This document shows, one piece after another, positions 1 to 8,370 of a DNA stretch of 53,757 nucleotides. Each line of letters opens with the position of its first letter. Position 1 is the first letter of the stretch. Position numbers and translations under genes: made by a program. The notes under the pieces are model-generated. The model was not told the origin of the DNA. It searched no databases and worked only from the letters and a program-made list of their open reading frames with translations. Source of the stretch: Gammaproteobacteria bacterium (GTDB lineage Bacteria; Pseudomonadota; Gammaproteobacteria; Arenicellales; CAJQKF01). The stretch covers positions 1 through 53,757 of the forward strand of contig JAUIEZ010000015.1 in the NCBI GenBank assembly GCA_030429665.1. Direction: 5' to 3'.

Positions 1-1
1 C

Positions 2-1393
2 ATCGTCGGCGCGCGCCTGGTGGTGGACGAGCAGTGGGAGGTCGGCCTCACGCGCGAGGAAGGCATGGCCATCGCGCGTCGCCTGGTGGCGAGCGGACAG
101 GTGGATTTTCTCAACGTGATTCGGGGCCACATCGACACCGACGCGGGGCTCGCCGACGTCATCCCGGTGCAGGGCACGCGCTCGGCGCCGCATCTGGACT
201 TCGCCGGCGAAGTGCGCGCCGAGACGCGTTTTCCCGTGTTCCACGCCGCGCGCATCCCCGACGTCGCCACCGCGCGCCACGCCGTGGCCGAGGGCAAGCT
301 CGACATGGTGGGCATGACCCGCGCCCACATCGCCGACCCGCACATCGCCGCCAAGCTCGCCGCCGGCCGGGAGCACGAGATTCGTCCCTGCGTGGGCGCG
401 ACCTACTGCCTCGACCGCCTCTACGAGGGCGCCGAGGCGCTGTGCATCCACAACCCCGCCACCGGCCGCGAAGCGAGCATGCCGCACGTGGTGTCGAGGG
501 CTTCGAGCGCGCGCCGCGTGGTGGTGGTCGGCGCCGGGCCGGCGGGACTGGAGGCGGCACGGGTCGCGGCGGAGCGGGGCCACGACGTGGTGCTCTTCGA
601 GGCCGCCGCCGATCCCGGCGGCCAGCTTCGCCTGGCCGCGCGCAGCCGTCGGCGCGCCGAGCTGATCGGCATCGTCGACTGGCGCGTGGCGCGCTGCGAG
701 GCGATGGGCGTCGAGTTTCGGTTCAACACGCTAGCCGAGGCGGCCGACGTGACGGGAGAGTCACCCGACGTGGTCATCGTCGCCACCGGCGGGCTGCCGA
801 ACACCGCCGTCGTCCGGCGAGGTGACGATCTCGTGGTCTCGAGCTGGGACATCCTGTCCGGAGACGTAGCGCCGGCGCGGCGCGTGCTGCTGTTCGACGA
901 TAACGGCGCGCACCCCGGCATGCAGGCCGCCGAGTTGATCGCCGAGGCCGGCTCGCGCCTGGAGATCGTCACCCCGGAGCGATACTTCGCACCGGCCGTC
1001 GGCGGGCTGAACCATGTCGCCTACGCGCGCTGTTTCCAGCGTCATGACGTGGTAATCACCATCAACCGGCGACTGCACGCGGTGGAGCGACACGACGACC
1101 ACGTCGAGGCGGTGCTCGGCTCCGACTACGGCGAATTCTCCGCCACCCGCGAGGTTGATCAAGTGGTGGTGGAACACGGCACGGTGCCGCTGGACGAGCT
1201 CTACCACGAGCTGCGCGACGCCTCGCGAAACGGCGGAGAGATCGACTACGCGGCGCTCGTCGCCGGCGCGCCGCAGTCGGTAAAGAGAAACCCCGACGGC
1301 GCCTACCAGTTGTTTCGCATCGGCGACGCGGTTTCCAGCCGCAACGTTCACGCCGCCATCTACGATGCGCTGCGCCTGGTCAAGGATCTCTAG
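2..1393 (+). CDS. NADH:flavin oxidoreductase / dienoyl-CoA reductase-like, 5' truncated
   Basis: The reading frame is already open at base 2, so the start and most of the N-terminal FMN barrel lie outside the window. What remains is the end of an old-yellow-enzyme barrel, an iron-sulfur cysteine cluster, and an FAD/NAD(P) Rossmann region with the dinucleotide motif VVVGAGPAGLEAARVA. This is the layout of 2,4-dienoyl-CoA reductase, trimethylamine dehydrogenase and N-methylproline demethylase. Counting from the Met codon at base 20, the cluster segment is CVGATYC at residues 124-130 followed by another Cys about twelve residues later. The family consensus CxGCxxxC has a Cys where this protein has Ala (see findings). 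The segment after it (IHNPATGRE) reminds me of N-methylproline demethylase-type members, but the substrate cannot be settled here. Family is confident; substrate is unknown. Confidence 0.85.
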   Translation: MVGARLVVDEQWEVGLTREEGMAIARRLVASGQVDFLNVIRGHIDTDAGLADVIPVQGTRSAPHLDFAGEVRAETRFPVFHAARIPDVATARHAVAEGKLDMVGMTRAHIADPHIAAKLAAGREHEIRPCVGATYCLDRLYEGAEALCIHNPATGREASMPHVVSRASSARRVVVVGAGPAGLEAARVAAERGHDVVLFEAAADPGGQLRLAARSRRRAELIGIVDWRVARCEAMGVEFRFNTLAEAADVTGESPDVVIVATGGLPNTAVVRRGDDLVVSSWDILSGDVAPARRVLLFDDNGAHPGMQAAELIAEAGSRLEIVTPERYFAPAVGGLNHVAYARCFQRHDVVITINRRLHAVERHDDHVEAVLGSDYGEFSATREVDQVVVEHGTVPLDELYHELRDASRNGGEIDYAALVAGAPQSVKRNPDGAYQLFRIGDAVSSRNVHAAIYDALRLVKDL

Positions 1394-1435
1394 CCGCGTC
1401 GATTCGGTCCCGGCGGGGCGGGTGTGCCGGCGGCT

Positions 1436-1451
1436 GCGCGCGAACGCGCGC
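1436..1451. terminator. GC stem-loop between convergent genes
   Basis: GCGCGC, loop GAAC, GCGCGC: a perfect 6-bp stem 43 bases after the stop of the flavin oxidoreductase and 44 bases from the stop of the convergent short-chain dehydrogenase. It has no U-tract on either side. It may act as a bidirectional transcript end, but simple GC repeats fold by chance in DNA this rich in G and C. Confidence 0.3.
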
Positions 1452-1494
1452 GCCCGGGCGCGGACTCACGTGCGCCGCGCCGCTTGCCGGCCGA

Positions 1495-2244
1495 TTACGG
1501 CAGCGCCGTGATGCCGCCGTCGACGATCAGCTCGGTGCCCGTGATCCACGACGCCGCGTCGGAAAGCAGGAACAGGCAGGCGCCGGCCATGTCCGCCGTC
1601 TCGCCGACGCGCCCCAGCGGCACGTGGCCGGCGAGCGCTTCGGTCGCTCCCGGGTCGGCTTCCCAGCGTGCCTGCATCGGCGAGCGGGTGGGTCCGGGCA
1701 GCAGCGCATTGGAACGGATGCCGTGCCGGCCGAACTGTACGGCGATGGACCGCGACAACGCGATCACGCCGGCCTTGGAGGCCTGGTAGGCGTCCTGCGG
1801 CCTGTCGTCGCCGCGCAGGCATTGAATGGTGGAGAAATGCACCATGGCGCCGCCGGTGGGCCGCATCAGCGGCACCGCGGCGCGCACCGTGTGCACCACC
1901 GACTTGAGGTTCACGGTGACGATCCGGTCCCACAGGTCGAGGTCGATATCGACCAGCGAGCGATCGCGACCGAACCACAACACGCCCGCCGCGTTGACGA
2001 GACAGTCGAGCCGGCCGGATCGCGCGTACGCTTCGCGAACGGCCGCCTCCACGGCGCCGGCTTCGGTGACGTCCACCTCGACATGGTTGGCCCCGTCGGG
2101 CAGTTCCGCCGCGCGCGGCTTGACGTCCAGGGCGGTGACGTCGGCGCCGGCGGCTGCGAGGTCGCGGGCGATGCGAAGGCCGATACCCCCGCCGGCGCCG
2201 GTGACGACGGCGGAGCGGCCGGAAAAGTCCCAAACGACGTTCAT
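1495..2244 (-). CDS. Short-chain dehydrogenase/reductase (SDR)
   Basis: A 249-residue classical SDR. The cofactor motif TGAGGGIG is near residues 15-22, followed by an acidic residue after the second beta strand (ALDVKP), which suggests NAD preference. NAAG is near residue 86. The catalytic Ser (HFSTIQ) is followed by the YQASK motif, and the C-terminus has the usual GTELIVDGG. The Met codon at 2244 is chosen because a GGGAGAA ribosome site lies about ten bases upstream and the longer frame carries no SDR-like sequence. It is convergent to the flavin oxidoreductase and divergent from the DsrC-like gene. The substrate is unknown; the first catalytic Tyr/Lys pair looks intact. Confidence 0.88.
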   Translation of the reverse strand: MNVVWDFSGRSAVVTGAGGGIGLRIARDLAAAGADVTALDVKPRAAELPDGANHVEVDVTEAGAVEAAVREAYARSGRLDCLVNAAGVLWFGRDRSLVDIDLDLWDRIVTVNLKSVVHTVRAAVPLMRPTGGAMVHFSTIQCLRGDDRPQDAYQASKAGVIALSRSIAVQFGRHGIRSNALLPGPTRSPMQARWEADPGATEALAGHVPLGRVGETADMAGACLFLLSDAASWITGTELIVDGGITALP

Positions 2245-2439
2245 GATCGACGAGTTCTCCCGCGCGTGGATGACGAGGTCGCGATTGTAGCCGGATGTCG
2301 CGCGGCATCGGTTTTCATTGCCCGGGCGGGGTGCGCCGACATCTCCATGGTGATGTGGAAGCCGCTCGCGGCGCGGAGTAGACTCGGACCGGCGCCGGCA
2401 CAATCCGGGGCCATATAACGAATCGCTAAGAAGGCTGCC

Positions 2440-2802
2440 ATGAATGACATGAACGCTACCCGCGTGTCCTGCGTCGACCTCGACGCGCTGGACCGCGACG
2501 AGGAGGGGTTCCTGCTCGATCCCGGCGACTGGCACCCCGACCTGGTCGAGGCGCTCGCCGACGAGGCGGGGATCGCGCTGACGGACGAGCACCGCGCCGT
2601 GGTCACGTTCGTTCGCGAGTACTTCGAGGAGCGCCAGGTGGTGCCCGAGGCGCGCGCCGTGTTGCGCTACATGAAGTCCGTCTGGGGCGATCAACGCGCC
2701 ACCCGCCGTTATCTCTACCGATTGTTTCCGCACGGCTACGGCCAGCAGGCGTGCAAGTTGGCCGGCATGTGCAAGCCGCGCAAGCTGATGCTCGATGTCT
2801 GA
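2440..2802 (+). CDS. DsrC/TusE-family sulfur-relay-like protein, atypical C-terminal arm
   Basis: 120 residues with the DsrC/TusE fold signature: the GFL...DW region near 23-31, a central helix region with EYFEE, and the C-terminal YLYRLFP segment leading into the mobile arm. In the family, persulfide chemistry uses a penultimate Cys (CysA), and DsrC proper adds a second Cys about ten residues before it (CysB). Here C105 in QACKLAG is at the CysB position. The penultimate Cys is absent (the protein ends KLMLDV), and a new Cys (C111) replaces the usual Pro of AGLPKP. The start codon has an AGAAGG ribosome site seven bases upstream. The last eight bases overlap the next gene. It is unlikely to be a standard DsrC or TusE; a sulfur-carrier or regulatory role is inference. 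Confidence 0.8.
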   Translation: MNDMNATRVSCVDLDALDRDEEGFLLDPGDWHPDLVEALADEAGIALTDEHRAVVTFVREYFEERQVVPEARAVLRYMKSVWGDQRATRRYLYRLFPHGYGQQACKLAGMCKPRKLMLDV

Positions 2803-3019
2803 GCGCGAACTCGCCGAGAAGGTACGCCGCGCCTGCGTCGAGGCGGCGATCGAGGGCTACGATTACGCGCGCATGAGCGGGCTTTGCCAGCAGGGTGCCT
2901 GGGACGTGGCGCTCGACCGCATGCGCAGCCTGGATATCGACCGTGTTCTCGCCGAGGCCGGTCAGTCGCCGTCGGCGGACCAGAACTCGATGCGGCGGCC
3001 GTCCGGGTCGAAGACGTAG
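2795..3019 (+). CDS. Small protein of unknown function coupled to the DsrC-like gene
   Basis: 74 residues, beginning eight bases inside the DsrC-like gene, so probably translated with it. The first 55 residues look like a real small helical protein: KVRRACVEAAIEGYDYA, then GLCQQGAWDVALDRMRSLD. There are two Cys residues. The last 19 residues overlap the convergent VOC gene by 58 bases and are low complexity, so the functional part may end near residue 55. I recall similar small proteins beside DsrC/TusE genes but cannot confirm this. No function is assigned. Confidence 0.6.
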   Translation: MSERELAEKVRRACVEAAIEGYDYARMSGLCQQGAWDVALDRMRSLDIDRVLAEAGQSPSADQNSMRRPSGSKT

Positions 3020-3321
3020 AAAGTCCGCGCCCCCCAGGGGTGATTCACCGGGTTGGTCGTCGTGAAATCACCGGCGGCAAGAGCGGCGTGCGCGGCATCG
3101 GCGTCGGCCACCCGAAACGTCAGCGTAATGCCGTCCGCGCCGCCGGCCTTCAGGCTCGTTCGCCGCGCATTGGCCACGGAGAGAAAGGCGCCGCCGACCG
3201 CGAACTCGACGAACCATTCACGTTTCTCGGCGATCTCGAACCCCGGCAGCGCGGCATAGAAGGCGACGCAGTCGTCGAACCGGTCGCTGTACAGGATGGT
3301 GTTGGCGGAGAGGATGTTCAT
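2962..3321 (-). CDS. VOC (glyoxalase/bleomycin-resistance) family protein
   Basis: 119 residues, one VOC module with two beta-alpha-beta-beta-beta halves. The first half covers residues 1-60 (FYAALPGFEIAEK then WFVEFAVGGAFLSV). The second has GARTFYVFDPDGRRIEFW near the C-terminus, the usual end of this family with a metal-ligand Glu in IEFW. The Met codon at 3321 is preferred because the N-terminal MNILSANTILYSD matches the family start; an in-frame start 42 bases upstream adds only an Arg-rich leader. Its 3' end overlaps the end of the small gene at 2795-3019. The substrate is unknown. Confidence 0.82.
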   Translation of the reverse strand: MNILSANTILYSDRFDDCVAFYAALPGFEIAEKREWFVEFAVGGAFLSVANARRTSLKAGGADGITLTFRVADADAAHAALAAGDFTTTNPVNHPWGARTFYVFDPDGRRIEFWSADGD

Positions 3322-3408
3322 CACGGCGCGGCGAGCATACCGGATGCGGTACGCGGCCGGCAATACGACGACGACCGCGCGTGACCTGTAATTCGGCTCG
3401 TACGCGGA

Positions 3409-3428
3409 CCCGGCGCGGCTGCGCCGGG
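3409..3428 (-). terminator. Stem-loop downstream of the phasin-like gene
   Basis: CCCGGCGC, loop GGCT, GCGCCGGG: a perfect 8-bp stem starting six bases after the stop codon of the phasin-like gene. No run of U follows. Position and stability suggest a transcript end or 3' stabilising hairpin between this gene and the VOC gene on the same strand. Confidence 0.45.
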
Positions 3429-3434
3429 CGAGGT

Positions 3435-4025
3435 TCAGGCGGCTTGCTTGAAAGCGCGGCCGATGATGTCGCCGGCGGCAGTGACGTAGTCGATGCCGAT
3501 GCGGGTCGCGGCCTGCAAGTCCGCCGCGGCGGCGGAAGTCAGATCGCGAACGGCGTCGGGCTGTCGCGCCACAAAGGACTGGAACGCCTCGGCGTCGCCG
3601 ATGGTGGCCATTTCGCGACAGCCGTTGAAAATCGCGTCGGAATAGCGGCGCCAGGCGCCGATCTGCAGTTCCGCGAACTTGCCCGTGTTTTCGATCACAA
3701 GTTGTTGCAGGGCCATGACCGGCTCGACCACCGTGGTCGTTTCGGTGCCGCTTGCCGGTGACGCGGGCGCCCTGCGGCTCGGCGCCTTGCGACCGGCGCG
3801 GGGGGCGGCGGCCTCCGTCTTTGCGACGGCCTTGCGGGTGATTGGCTCGATCGCTATTTCGGTCTGGGCGCTGCTTGCCGGCGACGCGGCCTTCTTGCGG
3901 GTGGCGGTCTTGCGCGCGGCACGGGGAGCGGCGGCCGCCGTCTTGCGGACGGTCTTGCTCGCGCCGTTCCGGGAAGCGGCAGCGCTCGTCGTGGATTTCT
4001 TCCTGGTGGTGCGAGTCGTGGCCAT
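3435..4025 (-). CDS. Phasin-family protein with Lys/Ala/Pro-rich N-terminal tail
   Basis: 196 residues in two parts. Residues 1-103 are low complexity, rich in Lys, Arg, Ala, Pro, Ser and Thr, like bacterial histone-H1-like tails. They contain a duplication of about 34 residues (29-62 and 70-103). Residues 105-196 resemble a phasin domain: an amphipathic helical stretch with ENTGKFAELQIGAWRRYSDAIFN and a later LQAATRIGIDYVTAAGDIIGRAF. Phasins coat polyhydroxyalkanoate granules, and related proteins with basic tails can also bind DNA and help partition granules. The start at 4025 has a GAGAGG ribosome site about ten bases upstream; the longer frame adds an unrelated leader. It sits beside an HU-like gene on the same strand. 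The phasin assignment is likely; DNA binding is inference. Confidence 0.72.
   Translation of the reverse strand: MATTRTTRKKSTTSAAASRNGASKTVRKTAAAAPRAARKTATRKKAASPASSAQTEIAIEPITRKAVAKTEAAAPRAGRKAPSRRAPASPASGTETTTVVEPVMALQQLVIENTGKFAELQIGAWRRYSDAIFNGCREMATIGDAEAFQSFVARQPDAVRDLTSAAAADLQAATRIGIDYVTAAGDIIGRAFKQAA
3717..3941 (-). repeat. Internal duplication in the phasin-like tail
   Basis: Two copies of a 34-residue unit lie at residues 29-62 (bases 3840-3941) and 70-103 (bases 3717-3818). Both follow the pattern AAAPRA-RK, then ASPAS, then T and EP-I/V. The copies are diverged in both protein and DNA, so the duplication is not recent. Confidence 0.6.
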
Positions 4026-4185
4026 GGACGGATTACCTCTCGGTACGACGTGTCGATTCGAATGGCGGACGACTATAACAAAGCCGATTGTGCGCCGCAA
4101 CAAACATCGGCATCACTCACCGGCAGGCACGAATCGGCGGCAGTGAGCCGCGACGCGCCCGAAAGAGGCACTTTGACTCGCCATC

Positions 4186-4210
4186 GAGGCGCCGCGCGTG
4201 GCGGCGCCTC
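4186..4210 (-). terminator. Stem-loop downstream of the HU-like gene
   Basis: GAGGCGCCG, 7-base loop, CGGCGCCTC: a perfect 9-bp stem, 75 bases beyond the HU-like stop codon and before the phasin-like gene. It lacks a U-tract on either strand. It is a plausible end for the HU-like transcript, and would leave the phasin-like gene with its own promoter in 4026-4185, where I see no clear -35/-10 pair. Confidence 0.45.
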
Positions 4211-4284
4211 GTGGGTAGGTTCTCGATTGGAGCGAAAGGCGCCGCCGCGTCTTTCGTGTCCGAGCGCTCGCGCGCTTGCGCGCC

Positions 4285-4656
4285 CTAGCTCTTGACGGCT
4301 TCCTTGAGGGACTTCAGCGCGGTGACGCGAACCGTGGTGCTCGCCGGCTTGGCTGCGATCTTGATTTCCTCGCCCGTGGCCGGATTGCGACCCATGCGTG
4401 CCTTGCGTGCGGGCTTCTTGACACGGCGGATCTTCACGCCGGTTTCGGGAATCGTGAACTCGCCGGAACCACGCTTGCGCATGTGTCCCTGCACCAGGTC
4501 TCCGAGGGCGGAGAGCACGGCGCCGACGTCTTTCTTGGTGAGGCCGGTGGAGTCCGCAATGGATTGCACCACCTGCGTCTTGGTTTGCTTGCTGGCAACT
4601 GCCGGCGCCTTCCTCGTGGCAACTTTCTTGGAAGTCGTTTTCTTTTTCACGGCCAT
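4285..4656 (-). CDS. HU-family DNA-binding protein with Lys-rich N-terminal extension
   Basis: 123 residues. Residues 1-24 are a basic tail (MAVKKKTTSKKVATRKAP). Residues 25-120 form an HU/IHF-like core: helices with KTQVVQSIADSTGLTKKDV, a GSGEFTIPETG turn, and a DNA-intercalating arm with the conserved Asn-Pro at about 91-92 (GRNPATGEEIKI). The C-terminal helix is ALKSLKEAV. The start has an AAGGGG ribosome site about eleven bases upstream. Canonical HU is about 90 residues, so the tail is an addition, as in several histone-like HU variants. A nucleoid-architecture role is expected; pairing with the basic-tailed phasin-like gene downstream is notable. Confidence 0.88.
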   Translation of the reverse strand: MAVKKKTTSKKVATRKAPAVASKQTKTQVVQSIADSTGLTKKDVGAVLSALGDLVQGHMRKRGSGEFTIPETGVKIRRVKKPARKARMGRNPATGEEIKIAAKPASTTVRVTALKSLKEAVKS

Positions 4657-5496
4657 AGGTAGTTAAACCCCTTGTTGAACGAATAATGTATGTAACGGGC
4701 GAGCCGCGAAAATATCACACCCCCATGGGCTTGTATATCGTTTCACCAGCATATTTATTGACGAAACGCATTTCGCGTGTTTGCGATCAACGTTTTTCGA
4801 CGATTCATTCAAGGCGTGTGTAACGAAGGTGTCGCGCAGGATTAATCGCCGTGGTCGATAACGAGACGAAAGCCGTGTAACGTGAGCCGGCGCGAAGCCT
4901 TCGCGCACCCCGTTAACGCCCGATCGGCATGCCGGGAGATTCAGTGCGCGGAACGCTTGCGGCGGTGCCCTATCGACGCACGTTATTTGTCGATCTATCC
5001 TCGATAGCTGCCGCGAAGGTCAAGTTGCCGAACACGGCTCGACAGTCGCCGACGACCACGACTGCGTCTTGCCGCGGTCCGCATGTCTCGCCGGTGGATT
5101 GTCGGCGATGGCGAACGCCGGTGATCCATCGTGGTGGTTCGTCGCTCGACGTCGGGCCGTGACGCGTGCCGACCTTCGCCCGCCTGCCGTCCATTGCGAG
5201 GTGCATTGGCCATCGCCTTCGCGGCATCGCGGTTATCGGGCGAGACGCGCGACAACAGCAGGGCCGGATGTATTCCCTTTGGAGTATGGGAATGCCCTCG
5301 GTGCACCCTAATATACTTGACCAATTTAGTGAGGAATTGGTAGCATAGTTCCCGATGAAAACGGTTGGTTTTTTGCGACGCAGCACCCAGCTCCCGGTAC
5401 TGCGAGGCCGCGCCATCCGGCACACGTTTTCTTCGCAGGGCGGTGTACGACGCCACGACGCCGCCATCGGAACATCGAATAGACGGGCTGATCATC
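4657..5496. other. 840-base intergenic region between HU-like gene and iscR
   Basis: The HU-like gene leaves to the left and iscR to the right, so this holds two divergent promoters. The right end contains the IscR-type promoter described separately. The left end (4680-4740) is locally A/T-rich and should hold the HU promoter, but I see no convincing hexamer pair. Open frames here (for example 4663-4908 on the minus strand) have no recognisable protein features. Nothing else was identified in 4750-5300. Confidence 0.6.
5313..5346 (+). promoter_or_regulatory. iscR/suf promoter with IscR type-1-like operator
   Basis: A -35 box TTGACC at 5317-5322 and a -10-like TAGCAT at 5341-5346 are separated by 18 bases. 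The DNA around the -35, ATACTTGACCAATTTAGT, continues into GAGGAATTGG. This closely resembles the type-1 sites bound by [2Fe-2S]-IscR over the E. coli iscR promoter, where the operator covers the -35. Autorepression of the operon by holo-IscR is the expected consequence. The iscR start codon is 150 bases downstream, leaving a long leader. Confidence 0.7.
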
Positions 5497-5997
5497 ATGC
5501 GACTGACTACCAAGGGCCGATATGCCGTGACCGCCATGCTTGACCTGGCGATCAACCAGCACGCCAAGCCGGTTACGCTGCACGACATCGCATCGAACCA
5601 GGAAATTTCCCTTTCCTACCTCGAGCAACTCTTCGCCCGGTTGCGCAAGAGCGGCCTCGTCAAGGGCACGCGAGGGCCCGGCGGCGGATACCGCCTGGCG
5701 CGCCAGCCCGGTGAGATTTCCATTGCGGACATCATCGTGTCGGTGGATGAGAAGATCGATATCACCCGATGCGGTGGCCGCGAGAATTGCCGTGACGGCG
5801 AGCGCTGTCTCACGCACGAGTTGTGGAGCGACCTGAGCGAGAAGATTTTCCATTTTCTCGACGACATCACCCTCGGCGAACTGATCGATCGCGAGCGCGT
5901 GCGCGAGTGCGACCGGACGGACGCGCCGTACGAGCCCCGAAGCACCCACGTGGTGTTCGGATCGAAGGCCGAGGTAGGCAACCGGACCGGCACGTGA
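5497..5997 (+). CDS. iscR: Rrf2-family iron-sulfur regulator IscR
   Basis: 166 residues. The N-terminal winged helix begins MRLTTKGRYAVTAMLDLA and includes the typical SLSYLEQLFARLRKSGLV. The [2Fe-2S] ligands C92, C98, C104 and H107 match the E. coli IscR positions exactly, so a functional cluster is expected. The start at 5497 is fixed by this conserved N-terminus. It heads the SUF operon, 57 bases before sufB. Holo-IscR normally represses its own promoter and apo-IscR activates suf genes at type-2 sites; here one regulator probably controls the whole operon from the upstream site. Confidence 0.95.
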   Translation: MRLTTKGRYAVTAMLDLAINQHAKPVTLHDIASNQEISLSYLEQLFARLRKSGLVKGTRGPGGGYRLARQPGEISIADIIVSVDEKIDITRCGGRENCRDGERCLTHELWSDLSEKIFHFLDDITLGELIDRERVRECDRTDAPYEPRSTHVVFGSKAEVGNRTGT

Positions 5998-6008
5998 TCG
6001 CGCGATCA
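5995..6008. repeat. 14-base perfect palindrome at the iscR-sufB junction
   Basis: TGATCGCGCGATCA starts with the iscR stop codon and ends 46 bases before sufB. It could be an operator, a small RNA hairpin, or chance. Confidence 0.4.
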
Positions 6009-6054
6009 GCCGAACCGCGACGCGCGAAATTCTCCTAACCGAACAGATACGACC

Positions 6055-7503
<1,449 letters not shown>

Positions 7504-7600
7504 ACCCCGACGCCGCTCGATAGCCGGCGTCCCGACGGGCGGCACGACGCCCGGGGGGCTGCCTGAAAGGTTAACCAAAGCAACGAAACGCGAATTCATC

Positions 7601-8365
7601 ATGTTGAGCATCAAGAATCTTCACGCCAGCGTGGCGGGCAAGCCCATCCTCAAGGGCATCGACCTGGAGGTGGCCGCCGGCGAGGTGCACGCCATCATGG
7701 GGCCGAACGGCTCGGGCAAGAGCACGCTCGCGAACGTCCTGGCCGGCCGGGACTTCGTCGAAGTGACGGAGGGCACGGTCACCTACCAGGGCGCCAACCT
7801 GCTCGATCTCGAACCCGAGGAGCGCGCCCGCGAGGGTGTCTTCCTCGCATTCCAGTACCCGGTGGAAATTCCCGGCGTGAGCAACATCTACCTGCTCAAG
7901 GCGGCGGTCAACGCGATTCGCAAGCACCGCGGCGCGGAAGAGCTCGACGCCATGGGTTTCCTCAAGCTGGTGCGCGAGAAACTCAAGCTGGTCGAGATGC
8001 GCGACGAATTCCTGCACCGATCCGTGAACGAGGGTTTCTCCGGCGGCGAGAAGAAACGCAACGAGATCCTGCAGATGGCAATGCTGGAACCGACGCTGGC
8101 GATTCTCGACGAGACCGACTCGGGTCTGGATATCGACGCGCTCAAGATCGTCGCCTCGGGCGTCAACGCGCTGCGCAGCCCGGAACGGTCGATGATCGTC
8201 GTCACGCACTACCAGCGACTGCTCGACTACATCGTGCCCGACAGGGTTCACGTGCTGGCGGGCGGCAAGGTGGTGCGTTCCGGCGACAAGGACCTGGCCC
8301 TCGAACTCGAGGCGCACGGTTATAGCTGGATCGAGAAGGAACCGGCCCAGGCAGCGGCGGGATAG
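7601..8365 (+). CDS. sufC: Fe-S assembly ATPase SufC
   Basis: 254-residue ABC-type ATPase. It has the Walker A GPNGSGKST (34-42), the Q-loop in AFQYP, the signature SGGE (147-150, within FSGGEKKRNEI) and a Walker B with LAILDETDSGLD near 167-178. SufC powers conformational change in SufBC2D and is not a membrane transporter subunit. The ATG at 7601 is chosen because the conserved N-terminus MLSIKNLHASV starts there; the upstream in-frame extension is intergenic. sufD begins at or just after its stop. Confidence 0.97.
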   Translation: MLSIKNLHASVAGKPILKGIDLEVAAGEVHAIMGPNGSGKSTLANVLAGRDFVEVTEGTVTYQGANLLDLEPEERAREGVFLAFQYPVEIPGVSNIYLLKAAVNAIRKHRGAEELDAMGFLKLVREKLKLVEMRDEFLHRSVNEGFSGGEKKRNEILQMAMLEPTLAILDETDSGLDIDALKIVASGVNALRSPERSMIVVTHYQRLLDYIVPDRVHVLAGGKVVRSGDKDLALELEAHGYSWIEKEPAQAAAG

Positions 8366-8370
8366 TGGCG

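Noticed and set aside
1424-2418. Several long plus-strand frames opposite the SDR gene
   Set aside because: They are G/C-driven antisense shadows; the minus-strand SDR has all catalytic motifs.
4663-4908. 81-residue minus-strand frame just upstream of the HU-like gene
   Set aside because: It covers the expected HU promoter, has no recognisable features and no ribosome site; treated as chance.
4970-5588. Long minus-strand frames across the iscR promoter
   Set aside because: They lie over the IscR operator and the iscR 5' end, and their sequence is Arg/Pro-rich shadow-like.
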